Assembly (NCBI RefSeq): GCF_014649955.1
Contig: NZ_BMUA01000001.1
Coordinates: 1,031,105-1,095,104, forward strand
Reading direction: 5' to 3'
DNA length: 64,000 nucleotides
Origin: Streptomyces violascens
GTDB taxonomy: Bacteria; Actinomycetota; Actinomycetes; Streptomycetales; Streptomycetaceae
This document shows, one piece after another, positions 1 through 7,175 of this stretch. How positions within the stretch are numbered: the first letter of the stretch is position 1; each line of letters starts with the position of its first letter. The notes beneath the pieces were generated by a model, which saw nothing but the letters and a program-made list of their open reading frames with translations, did no database searches and was not told where the DNA came from. Made by a program: the position numbers and the translations under genes.

Positions 1-2185
1 GTTCAAAGGCCGCATCCGCGGTCTGCCGGCGCACCCGCCAGAAGTCGGTCACCGCGATATGGGCGTACGTTCCCTGGAGCAGCCCGCCGATCGGCCGCGG
101 GTCGTCGCGCCAGGGGGCGTAGTACAGGTTCCGGTCGGCCGTGTCGTACAGGTCGACGGCGTCGAGGACCGCGGCGAGCTTCACGTGCTGGAACTCGTGG
201 ACGATCAGGAGGGCGAGCTGGTCGGGCGAGGCGGGCCTGGCGGCCCCGATCGCCCCCCAGGCCTCCTTGCAGGCGGCGCTGACGTTGCTGCGCTCCTGTG
301 CGTGCAGCGGGGTGATCAGGCGCAGCCCCGCGGCCACGCCGTCGGCGTAGGCGGGCAGTTCGCGGCGGATCAGGGACCAGGCGCCGGTCAGATCCTCGGC
401 CCACAGCTTGGCCTCGTCCACCGCGAGCCGCCCGGACACGGGCCACTTGTGGCAGTCCCGCAGCGGGTCGGTGTCCTCGATGGCCACGCTCCAGCCCTCG
501 CCCTCGAAGAGGCGCACGGGCTGCCAGCGCGGCGTCGGCCCGTCCAGGCCTTCGTGCCAGCCGATGTCGAGCCGCCCGGAGCCGGCCCGCACGGTGAACC
601 CGTCGGCGCCCGCGGTCACTTCGGCGTCCTCGGACCCGCCGTCGAGCCGTACGCTGCCGAGCCCGGGCAGCCGCAGGGTGCCGTCGCGCAGCGGCACCGT
701 GACGCTCCGGCCGAGCCGGGCCCGCAGCACCGTGGCGGCCGCGATCTCGGCGAGGCCGCCCGCGGGCGCCGCCTTGCCTTCGAGCACGCTCAGGGCCCAC
801 GGCCGGGTGTAGGGGTGGGCGAGGACGGCGTCGAGTTCGGCGGGCGCCTCGGCATCCAGGTCGGTCAGGAGTTCCCAGGCCCTGGCGCCCTCACGGTCGG
901 AGAGGGCGATGTGTTCGCTGACGGCGGCGAGCAGCTCCTGGTTGATCTCCAGCTGGGCCGCCGTGAGGCGCGCGACGGTGTCCGCGCCGCCGAAGCCCGC
1001 GGCCAGGGCATCGAAGTCGCCCTGTTCCATGGGTAGTTCCGCGGGTGTCGGCGTCGGTGCGGGCACGGCCGCCTCCCGGTCTCGGATGGTGGTGACCAGT
1101 GCCAGCAGGTCGGGGCAGAACACGGAGGGGTTGTCGAACTCGTTGCCGGTGCGATAGCGGTGGGCGTAGAGGCCGCCCCCGCAGGACTGGACGACGGGGC
1201 AGCTCCGGCACTGCGCGCAGAGCTGCTCGATGCCCTGCTGGCGGGCCAGCATGCCGGGGTGCTGCAGCACGTCGTCGAGCGAGTGCGTGAAGACGTCCAT
1301 GCCGGTGGCCGGGGCCCCGTCGTACGACGTCTTGAGGCTGTCGGCCTGCTCGAAGGTGCCGTCGGTCTCGATCACGACGAGGTCGGCCGGGGCGAGCCCG
1401 AGCGATTCCGTCAGGCTGCTCTCGCCGCGCAGGGTGCGAAGCACGGAGTCGAAGATGCGGACCGGAACGGGCCGGCCCGCCGCGTCCCAGCGCCGGTAGA
1501 TCGCATCGAGCCAGTCCGCGTAGGGCGTGGCCGCGCCGCCGGGGCGGGGCGGCGGAGTGTCCCAAGTGGCGTGCGGGAGAAGGAAGTCGATGCGGGGAGG
1601 CGAGAGTGCGACGAGCGCGTCGTAGACGGCGACCGGATCGTTCTCGACGTCGATGGTGCACAGCAGCCCGGCGAACAGGCGCCGGTAGCGGGGGCGGTTG
1701 AGGAGCTCCACCGCGCGGATGACCTTGGCGTGGCTGCTGCGGCCGTCGGCGTAGCGGCGGTGGCGGTCGTTGGAGACCTTGTCGCCGTCGAGGGACACCC
1801 CCACCTTGATGCCCAGTTCGAGGAAGAGCTCGCAGAACTTCTCGTCGAGGAGCACACCGTTGGTGTGCATGCGCAGATCGAGCGCGCTCACCGAGTGCAG
1901 CGCCCGCTGGAGTTCCTCGGCGGCGCGCCGGATCCGGTCGGGTCCGGCGAGCAGGGGCTCGCCGCCGTGCAGAACGACGTGGACGGTGGGGAGTCGGTGA
2001 CGCCTGGCGTGCTCGGCGATCCGGTCCGCCACTTGCGCCAGGATGTCATCGGAGACGGCCCGGGGCCGCCCGCGCCAGCTCGTGTCCGCGTGTTCATAGA
2101 CGTAACAGTGATCGCATGCCAGATCGCAGCGGCTGTGCACCTTCAGCACGAACTGGGACAGGGCAGGCGGAGTCGGCCGGTCCAT
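1..2185 (-). CDS. fxsB: FxsB-type radical SAM/SPASM peptide maturase with C-terminal HExxH domain (partial)
   Basis: The reading frame opens with ATG at 2185 and stays open to the left edge, giving 728 codons; the C-terminus lies outside the window. Cys20, Cys24 and Cys27 form the CxxxCxxC site for the radical-SAM 4Fe-4S cluster, in a context (KVHSRCDLACDHCY) typical of FxsB. A SPASM-type cysteine cluster (CAQCRSC, then SCGGGLYAHR) lies near residues 320-345. The C-terminal part carries an intact HEFQH motif at about residues 663-667 (bases 185-199). Known FxsB enzymes install a three-residue cyclophane crosslink in FxsA peptides, and the HExxH extension belongs to a peptide beta-hydroxylase-like family. 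The precursor gene ends 20 nt upstream. Family assignment is firm; hydroxylase activity is inference. Confidence 0.9.
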   Translation of the reverse strand, partial: MDRPTPPALSQFVLKVHSRCDLACDHCYVYEHADTSWRGRPRAVSDDILAQVADRIAEHARRHRLPTVHVVLHGGEPLLAGPDRIRRAAEELQRALHSVSALDLRMHTNGVLLDEKFCELFLELGIKVGVSLDGDKVSNDRHRRYADGRSSHAKVIRAVELLNRPRYRRLFAGLLCTIDVENDPVAVYDALVALSPPRIDFLLPHATWDTPPPRPGGAATPYADWLDAIYRRWDAAGRPVPVRIFDSVLRTLRGESSLTESLGLAPADLVVIETDGTFEQADSLKTSYDGAPATGMDVFTHSLDDVLQHPGMLARQQGIEQLCAQCRSCPVVQSCGGGLYAHRYRTGNEFDNPSVFCPDLLALVTTIRDREAAVPAPTPTPAELPMEQGDFDALAAGFGGADTVARLTAAQLEINQELLAAVSEHIALSDREGARAWELLTDLDAEAPAELDAVLAHPYTRPWALSVLEGKAAPAGGLAEIAAATVLRARLGRSVTVPLRDGTLRLPGLGSVRLDGGSEDAEVTAGADGFTVRAGSGRLDIGWHEGLDGPTPRWQPVRLFEGEGWSVAIEDTDPLRDCHKWPVSGRLAVDEAKLWAEDLTGAWSLIRRELPAYADGVAAGLRLITPLHAQERSNVSAACKEAWGAIGAARPASPDQLALLIVHEFQHVKLAAVLDAVDLYDTADRNLYYAPWRDDPRPIGGLLQGTYAHIAVTDFWRVRRQTADAAFE

Positions 2186-2205
2186 GGGGTGAGTCGTTCC
2201 GCCCG

Positions 2206-2397
2206 TCAGAGCGCCGACTGGAAGGCGGACGTACCGGGAACGCCGGGGCTCCCGCCTGCTGTCATCACCCTGGTCAGGCTCGCCGGAGCTTTCCCGGCAC
2301 TCTGCGCCGCTGCCCGCTTCACCAGCGGCAGCCGCCTGCTGGCCGGCCTGTGGGGGGCGGGGCCGGGCCGTTCGGCCGCCGAGACGAGAGCTTCCAC
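2206..2397 (-). CDS. fxsA: FxsA-like RiPP precursor peptide
   Basis: A 63-residue peptide lies directly upstream of the maturase on the same strand. I chose the GTG at 2397 because GAAAGG sits 7 nt before it; an in-frame ATG at 2436 has no such site. The N-terminal part is basic and alanine/proline-rich and would be the leader. The last residues read GVPGTSAFQSAL, so a Phe-x-Ser triplet, the crosslinking unit of FxsB-type cyclophane enzymes, sits at the extreme C-terminus. The family is named for a C-terminal FxSxA; here the two residues after Ser are Ala-Leu. Position, size and the terminal motif together support the call. Confidence 0.8.
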   Translation of the reverse strand: MEALVSAAERPGPAPHRPASRRLPLVKRAAAQSAGKAPASLTRVMTAGGSPGVPGTSAFQSAL

Positions 2398-2884
2398 GTG
2401 AGCGCCTTTCGGATCGTAGCGCCGTTGTCGCAGCAAGGTCTTTCTGGATCACTGCGCAGAACACGGCTCATAGAACATTGCATGGGCTTTTCGCAGGTCG
2501 TGCAATTCGGCCGCACGCCGTGCCCATGTGCGCTCATGCGCCACGAGCGACTGGTCCGACCACTGCCGCCTCCCCGGGACACCACAACTGCGTTGGCCCG
2601 TGCCCAGGTTCGGCGTTGGCGCCAAAACCACCCACACGAGTGGTTTCGTCCGAGATGATCTCCGCTTTCGTCGCCCCTCAGTCGCGAGAGTGACGATAGT
2701 CAGCCTCCACCCGACTCGGCCCTGAACACCAGATACAAGGCCAAAATCGTCCAGAACCGATCACGGCGCGCGCCCCGGGGGCGCACACCGGCTCACGTTC
2801 GGGCTCGGTCTCCCCCTCCGCAGCTCTCTTGCAAGCGTACGGCCATGAAGCCAACCAGCCGTACCAGCAAGGGGGTTGAGCGGC
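2398..2884. other. 487-nt intergenic region upstream of the fxs genes
   Basis: No reading frame here looks like protein: the short frames present have shadow-type composition and no ribosome site. The stretch from about 2690 to 2760 is less GC-rich than its surroundings, as expected of promoter DNA for the minus-strand fxs genes. It contains a perfect inverted repeat at 2625-2646. Confidence 0.6.
2625..2646. repeat. Inverted repeat AAACCAC-N8-GTGGTTT
   Basis: Perfect 7-bp arms separated by 8 nt, about 230 nt upstream of the FxsA start. The spacing fits a dimeric regulator site better than a terminator, since no T-run follows on either strand. The role is inferred. Confidence 0.45.
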
Positions 2885-3457
2885 TCAGCGATCAAAGGGA
2901 ACCGAGATGGCCATCGTCATCGCAACCGGCTCGGCACCCCGATTGTCGTATGTGTGCGGCGCGTTGGCCTCGAACGATGCCGAATGGCCCGCCGGGACAG
3001 GGTGGTCGACGCCGTCCACGACGAGGGTCAGCGTGCCGTGCGTCACATGCAGCAGCTCGATCGTGCCGGCCGGATGCGGGTCCGACGCGCTGGCATCCCC
3101 CGGCATCAGATGCCACTCCCACATCTCCAGCGGTCCGGGCGCCTCGGTCCCGGCGAGCAGGGCGCTGTAGCTCCCCCGCTCCGTGGACCAGAGCCGGACG
3201 ACCTGCTCGGGCGGGACGATGCGGACCTTGGGCCCGCTCTCGTAGTCGAGCAGGGTGGTGATGCTGACGCCGAGCGCGTCACCGATCTTCACCACGGTGC
3301 CCACACTGGGATTCGTCCGGGCCTGCTCGATCTGAATGAGCATGCCACGGCTGACCCCGGCGCGGGTCGCGAGCGCGTCCAGCGTGAAGCCGCGCTCGGT
3401 GCGCCAGCGCTTGACGTTGCGGGCCAGTGACTGGGTCAGCAGTTCGAGGTCCGACAC
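2885..3457 (-). CDS. XRE-family regulator with C-terminal cupin domain
   Basis: A helix-turn-helix of the XRE/Cro type occupies about residues 5-60 (LARNVKRWRTERGFTLDALA followed by AGVSRGMLIQIE). A short linker leads to a cupin sensor domain with His-containing beta strands at about residues 110-185 (LMPGDASASDPHPAGTIELLHV, PHTYDNRG). Such HTH-cupin proteins usually repress a neighbouring transporter or enzyme gene and bind a small ligand in the cupin. The EamA transporter gene is divergent and is the likely target. The GTG at 3457 gives the normal family length of 190 residues; a TTG at 3517 would add 20 residues. Confidence 0.85.
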   Translation of the reverse strand: MSDLELLTQSLARNVKRWRTERGFTLDALATRAGVSRGMLIQIEQARTNPSVGTVVKIGDALGVSITTLLDYESGPKVRIVPPEQVVRLWSTERGSYSALLAGTEAPGPLEMWEWHLMPGDASASDPHPAGTIELLHVTHGTLTLVVDGVDHPVPAGHSASFEANAPHTYDNRGAEPVAMTMAISVPFDR

Positions 3458-3522
3458 ATTCCGTCCATGAGGTGGGCCCCAGCAGGGCCGTCCAATATTT
3501 TTGATGACAGAGTTCAATATGC

Positions 3523-3541
3523 TGCACTACGGTGGAGTGCA
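3523..3541. promoter_or_regulatory. Candidate operator TGCACT-N7-AGTGCA between XRE gene and EamA gene
   Basis: A perfect 6-bp inverted repeat lies in the 130-nt divergent promoter region, and another TGCACT copy occurs near 3563. The surrounding DNA is AT-rich for this genome. Binding by the adjacent XRE regulator is inferred from position only. Confidence 0.45.
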
Positions 3542-3587
3542 CCCCAATGAATCCCCTGTGTCACTGCACTGTACTGCGAGGCTCCCG

Positions 3588-4454
3588 ATGACAGCACTGT
3601 TCGCCCTGGCCACCAGCCTCCTGTGGGGCCTGGCCGACTTCGGCGGCGGGCTGCTCACCCGGCGCATACCCGCGCTGACCGTCGTGGTCGCCTCGCAGTC
3701 GGTCGCCGTGGTCGTCCTCGGCGCGGTCGTCGTCGCGACCGGCGGCCGGCACGAGGCGGGCCCGCAACTCTGGTTCGCGGTTGCGGCGGGGGCCGTCGGC
3801 CCGGTCGCCATGCTCAGTTTCTACAAGGCCCTCGCGCTCGGCCCCATGGGTGTCGTCTCGCCGCTCGGCTCGCTGGGCGTGGCGGTGCCGGTCGGCGTCG
3901 GGCTCGTCCTCGGCGAACGCCCCGGCATCCTGCAGTTCGCCGGCATCGCGGTGGCCGTGGTGGGCATCCTGCTGGCGGGCGGCCCGGAGTTCCGCGGCGC
4001 CGCGGTGCGCCGCCAGGCCATCCTGCTCACGCTGCTCGCGGCCTTCGGTTTCGGCGCGGTGATGGCCCTGATCTCCGAGGCGTCCACGACCGTGACCGGG
4101 CTCTTCCTCGCGCTGTTCGTGCAGCGCGTCACCAACATCGCCGTCGGCGGCACCGCCCTGTACGTCTCGGTGCGGCGCGGCGCCCGCGCCCTGCCCGAGG
4201 ACGGCGGCCTTCGCACGGTCTGGCTCTCGCTGCCCGCACTGGCCTTCGTGGGCCTGGCCGACGTGGCCGCCAACGGGACGTACTCGATCGCCGCACAGCA
4301 GGGCCCCGTCACCATGGCGGCCGTGCTCGCCTCGCTCTACCCCGTGGTCACCGCCCTCGCGGCGCGCGGGGTTCTCAAGGAGCGGCTGCGCGCGGTGCAG
4401 GCGGCCGGCGCGGGCCTGGCCCTGGTCGGCACCGTACTGCTCGCGACCGGCTGA
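3588..4454 (+). CDS. EamA/DMT-family transporter
   Basis: An integral membrane protein of 288 residues with about ten hydrophobic helices and the duplicated EamA architecture of drug/metabolite transporters, which export small molecules. It starts MTALFALATSLLWGLADF. ATG 3588 has GCGAGG a few bases upstream; the open frame continues upstream, but that part is not hydrophobic and is not family-like. The substrate is unknown. It is divergent from the XRE-cupin regulator, which probably controls it. Its TGA stop abuts the stop codon of the acyltransferase on the other strand with no gap. Confidence 0.85.
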   Translation: MTALFALATSLLWGLADFGGGLLTRRIPALTVVVASQSVAVVVLGAVVVATGGRHEAGPQLWFAVAAGAVGPVAMLSFYKALALGPMGVVSPLGSLGVAVPVGVGLVLGERPGILQFAGIAVAVVGILLAGGPEFRGAAVRRQAILLTLLAAFGFGAVMALISEASTTVTGLFLALFVQRVTNIAVGGTALYVSVRRGARALPEDGGLRTVWLSLPALAFVGLADVAANGTYSIAAQQGPVTMAAVLASLYPVVTALAARGVLKERLRAVQAAGAGLALVGTVLLATG

Positions 4455-5204
4455 TCAGGCCTCTTCGGGCGTCAACTCCGCGATGGCGAGCAGCTGTTGA
4501 GGGGTGACGCCCTCCGGGATGGGCACCGGCGCGGGCGTGCGCAGCGGCGGCTGCCAGCCGTTCTCCTCGTCCCAGGTGCGGACGATCCTCGCGGGCGCCC
4601 CGGCCACCACCGCGTGGTCGGGCACCTCACCGCGTACGACCGCGCCCGCCGCCACGACCACGTTGCGGCCGAGCCGCGCGCCGGGCAGCACCACGGCGCC
4701 CGTGCCGAGCCAGCAGCCGGGGCCGATCTCCACCGGCTCCATGCGCGGCCACTGCTTACCCACGGGCTGGTGCGGATCGTCGTAGCTGTGATTGGTCGAG
4801 GTGATGTAGACGTACGGGCCGCAGTACGTGTCCGAGCCGATGGTGACCGTCGTATCGGCGATGACGTGGCTGCCCCGGCCGAGCACGACCCCGTTGCCCA
4901 GGGTCAGTATCGGATCGGCGCCGAGGTCGAGGCCGGGCATCATCCCGGCGGTCAGGGTGACCTGTTCGGCGATGATGCAGTGGTCGCCCAGCTCGATCCA
5001 GGGCTCGCCGAACACGGTGCCTTGCGGGAAGGCGAGGCGGGTTCCGGCGCCGATCCGGCGAAAGCGCAGCTTCCCCGGACGTTCGGCGGTGACCGCGCCG
5101 GCCTCCTTGATCAGGCCCCAACCGCCGTGGACCGCGCGGGAGGCGAGCCTGCGCCGCCAGGCGGTCAGCGATGAGAACGTGTTTCTGTTCTTGGGCACCC
5201 GCAC
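4455..5204 (-). CDS. Left-handed beta-helix acyltransferase (maltose/galactoside acetyltransferase-like)
   Basis: Hexapeptide repeats run from about residue 60 to 205 (LGDHCIIAEQVTLTAG, LGNGVVLGRGSHVIA, LPGARLGRNVVVAAGAVVRG). The STNHSYDDP loop carries the catalytic-type His of LacA/NodL-like O-acetyltransferases, and the hexapeptide region ends with VVAGAPARIVRTW. It probably transfers an acetyl or acyl group from CoA to a sugar or envelope glycan. The acceptor cannot be told from sequence. Two near in-frame GTG codons (5204 and 5198) make the start uncertain. It lies just downstream of the gamma-carbonic-anhydrase-like gene on the same strand. Confidence 0.85.
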   Translation of the reverse strand: MRVPKNRNTFSSLTAWRRRLASRAVHGGWGLIKEAGAVTAERPGKLRFRRIGAGTRLAFPQGTVFGEPWIELGDHCIIAEQVTLTAGMMPGLDLGADPILTLGNGVVLGRGSHVIADTTVTIGSDTYCGPYVYITSTNHSYDDPHQPVGKQWPRMEPVEIGPGCWLGTGAVVLPGARLGRNVVVAAGAVVRGEVPDHAVVAGAPARIVRTWDEENGWQPPLRTPAPVPIPEGVTPQQLLAIAELTPEEA

Positions 5205-5268
5205 ACGGTACTCATCGCCGACCCGGCCGATCAGGGCCGACGCCTGTGATCTTCCGCTCAGCGCGGGC

Positions 5269-5799
5269 TCAGCCGCCGTGCGCCTTGCGGTGGTCCTCGG
5301 CCAGGCCCAGGTACATCAGGGCGTTGACCTTGATCCCCTCGCGCTCCTCGTCGGTCAGCTCGCGCCGCACCTTCGCCGGTACGCCCGCGACCAGGGAGCC
5401 GGGCGGCACGACCATGCCCTGCGGCACCAGGGCGTGGGCCGCGATCAGCGAACCGGCGCCGATCCGGGCCCCGTTGAGGACCGTGGCGCCCATGCCGACC
5501 AGCACGTCGTCCTCGACGGTGCAGCCGTGCAGCACCGCGTTGTGCCCGACGGTGACGCGCTCGCCGACGCTGACCGGGAAGCCCGGGTCCACATGCACGG
5601 TGCAGTTGTCCTGGATGTTGCTCTCGGCGCCGATCACGATCGGCCCGCAGTCGGCCCGCAGGACCGCGTGGTACCAGACGCTCGCGCCCGCCCCGAGGCT
5701 GACCTCTCCGAGCACCACGGAGGTGGGTGCGGTGAATGCGGTCGGGGCGATCTCGGGCGTCTTGCCGCCCACTGCCACGACCAACGCCTGCTCTGCCAT
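5269..5799 (-). CDS. Gamma-carbonic anhydrase family protein
   Basis: 176 residues of left-handed beta helix typical of the gamma-CA/YrdA/PaaY group. The sequence VWYHAVLRADCGPIVIG carries the conserved Arg-Ala-Asp, and QDNCTVHVD and TVGHNAVLHGC supply the metal-ligand histidines. AAGGAG lies 7 nt before ATG 5799. Family members bind zinc or iron at trimer interfaces; some hydrate CO2, while others act on acyl-CoA derivatives. It ends 64 nt before the acyltransferase gene, so the two helix proteins could be cotranscribed. Confidence 0.9.
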   Translation of the reverse strand: MAEQALVVAVGGKTPEIAPTAFTAPTSVVLGEVSLGAGASVWYHAVLRADCGPIVIGAESNIQDNCTVHVDPGFPVSVGERVTVGHNAVLHGCTVEDDVLVGMGATVLNGARIGAGSLIAAHALVPQGMVVPPGSLVAGVPAKVRRELTDEEREGIKVNALMYLGLAEDHRKAHGG

Positions 5800-5904
5800 G
5801 CGCCACTCCTTGTACGGACCCTGTACGGATTCCATCGCGCCGGGTGTCACGCTAAGCGACCGCGCCTGGGCCCGCGCGGCCGGGGGGCCGCTTACGATCG
5901 CGCG

Positions 5905-6348
5905 ATGGCACTCTTCCGGATCGCCCGCCGCACGCACCTCACGCCCGCCGAGGCGTGGCGCCGGCTCACCGACTGGGAACGGCACGGCGACAGCGTCCCG
6001 CTGACCCGGATCATCGTGAAGACCCCGCCACCGACCGGCGTGGGCACGGTCTTCGTGGCCCGCACCGGCCTCGGCCCCGTGGGCTTCGACGACCCGATGG
6101 AGATCACCCGCTGGCAGCCGCCGACCGAGGACGCCCCGGGCGTGTGCCACCTGCAGAAGCGCGGCCGCGCGATCACGGGCTGGGCCGAGATCGAGGTGGG
6201 CGCGGCAGGCACGGGGTCGTACGTGGTCTGGCGCGAGGACCTGCACGTACGCGGACTCCCGCGAGCGCTGGACGGCGTGACGGAGAGCGCTGGGCGGGTG
6301 GTGTTCGGCAGAGCGGTGAAGACTCTGCTGCAGGACCGCACCTGCTGA
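5905..6348 (+). CDS. SRPBCC-family protein
   Basis: 147 residues with the START/Bet v1-like pattern: an N-terminal strand (MALFRIARRTHLTPAEAWRR), a helix with a conserved Trp, central strands and a long C-terminal helix. This fold binds hydrophobic ligands. Streptomyces carry many such stand-alone proteins of unknown ligand. ATG 5905 is divergent from the gamma-CA gene with about 105 nt between. The function cannot be narrowed further. Confidence 0.8.
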   Translation: MALFRIARRTHLTPAEAWRRLTDWERHGDSVPLTRIIVKTPPPTGVGTVFVARTGLGPVGFDDPMEITRWQPPTEDAPGVCHLQKRGRAITGWAEIEVGAAGTGSYVVWREDLHVRGLPRALDGVTESAGRVVFGRAVKTLLQDRTC

Positions 6349-6428
6349 GCGCACACGCCCTTGAGGGGCGCGGGGAACTGCGCGACCAGCCACAACGGGC
6401 CCGCAGCGACCCAACAACCTGCGGAAGC

Positions 6429-7100
6429 TCAGTCCGCGGCCGGAACGTTCTCCGCCGCGGACTGCCCCGCCCCAGCCTGCGCAGCCTCCGCCTCGGCCAT
6501 CGACTTCTTCGCCCGGTTCTTGACCACCAGCATCGACACGACACCGATCAGCAGCGCAGCGACCAGACCCAGGTACGAGAAGTTCTTCAGCCAGGACTCG
6601 GCGACGATGCCGACGTAGTAGATGACGGCCGTCGTACCGCCCGCCCAGCAGATCCCGCCGAGCACGTTGGCGATGAGGAACTTCCAGTACGGCATGTGCA
6701 GTACGCCCGCGAGCGGGCCCGCGAAGATGCGGAGCAGGGCGATGAAGCGGCCGAAGAAGACGGCCCACATGCCCCACTTCTGGAAGGACCGTTCCGCCAT
6801 GGCGACATGGCCCTCGCTGAAGTGCTTGGGGAACTTGCGGCCGAGCCAGGCGAGCAGCGGGCGGCCGCCCTTGCGTCCGATCGCGTAGCCGATCGAGTCG
6901 CCGATCACCGCACCCGCCGTGGCGCAGGCGCCCAGCACGACCGGGTTGATGTGGCCCTGTTGTGAGGCGAGCAGTGCCGAGCTGACCAGGACGATCTCGC
7001 CGGGCAGCGGGATGCCGAGGCTTTCGACCCCGATGACCAGCGCCACCAGAAGATAGACGCTGACGGCGGGGATGTTCTCCAGCCACTCCTGGATGTGCAA
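6429..7100 (-). CDS. DedA-family membrane protein
   Basis: 223 residues with several membrane helices and the DedA/SNARE-associated core: GIPLPGEIVLVSSALLA, GDSIGYAIGRKGGRPLL, then FFGRFIALLRIFAGPLAG with the conserved F-x-R-F-x-P/A-x-R pattern. DedA proteins transport lipids such as undecaprenyl phosphate and use membrane potential. A TTG at 7100 is preferred because GGGAGGA lies 8 nt upstream and the protein then begins LHIQEWLENIP like other actinobacterial members. The Ala-rich hydrophilic tail is ordinary for Streptomyces homologues. UppP, another undecaprenyl-cycle enzyme, is about 11 kb away. Confidence 0.9.
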   Translation of the reverse strand: MHIQEWLENIPAVSVYLLVALVIGVESLGIPLPGEIVLVSSALLASQQGHINPVVLGACATAGAVIGDSIGYAIGRKGGRPLLAWLGRKFPKHFSEGHVAMAERSFQKWGMWAVFFGRFIALLRIFAGPLAGVLHMPYWKFLIANVLGGICWAGGTTAVIYYVGIVAESWLKNFSYLGLVAALLIGVVSMLVVKNRAKKSMAEAEAAQAGAGQSAAENVPAAD

Positions 7101-7132
7101 CGCCGCTTCCTCCCGCTCGCTCCGGACCGGAG

Positions 7133-7163
7133 CCCGGCATGCGCCCCCCTGGCGCACGCCGGG
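7133..7163 (-). terminator. Hairpin after the GH3 gene
   Basis: Thirteen-nt arms (CCCGGCATGCGCC and GGCGCACGCCGGG) pair with one mismatch around a 5-nt loop just past the GH3 stop codon. No T-run follows, which is common for Streptomyces terminators. Confidence 0.55.
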
Positions 7164-7175
7164 AAGCCTACCCGG

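Noticed and set aside
59..1036. Long plus-strand open frames opposite the fxsB gene
   Set aside because: They are antisense shadows with Arg/Gly/Ala-rich nonsense composition; the minus frame has clear radical SAM, SPASM and HExxH motifs.
2449..2693. Short open frames in the fxs upstream region as additional RiPP precursors
   Set aside because: None has a C-terminal FxS motif, a ribosome site or plausible leader character.
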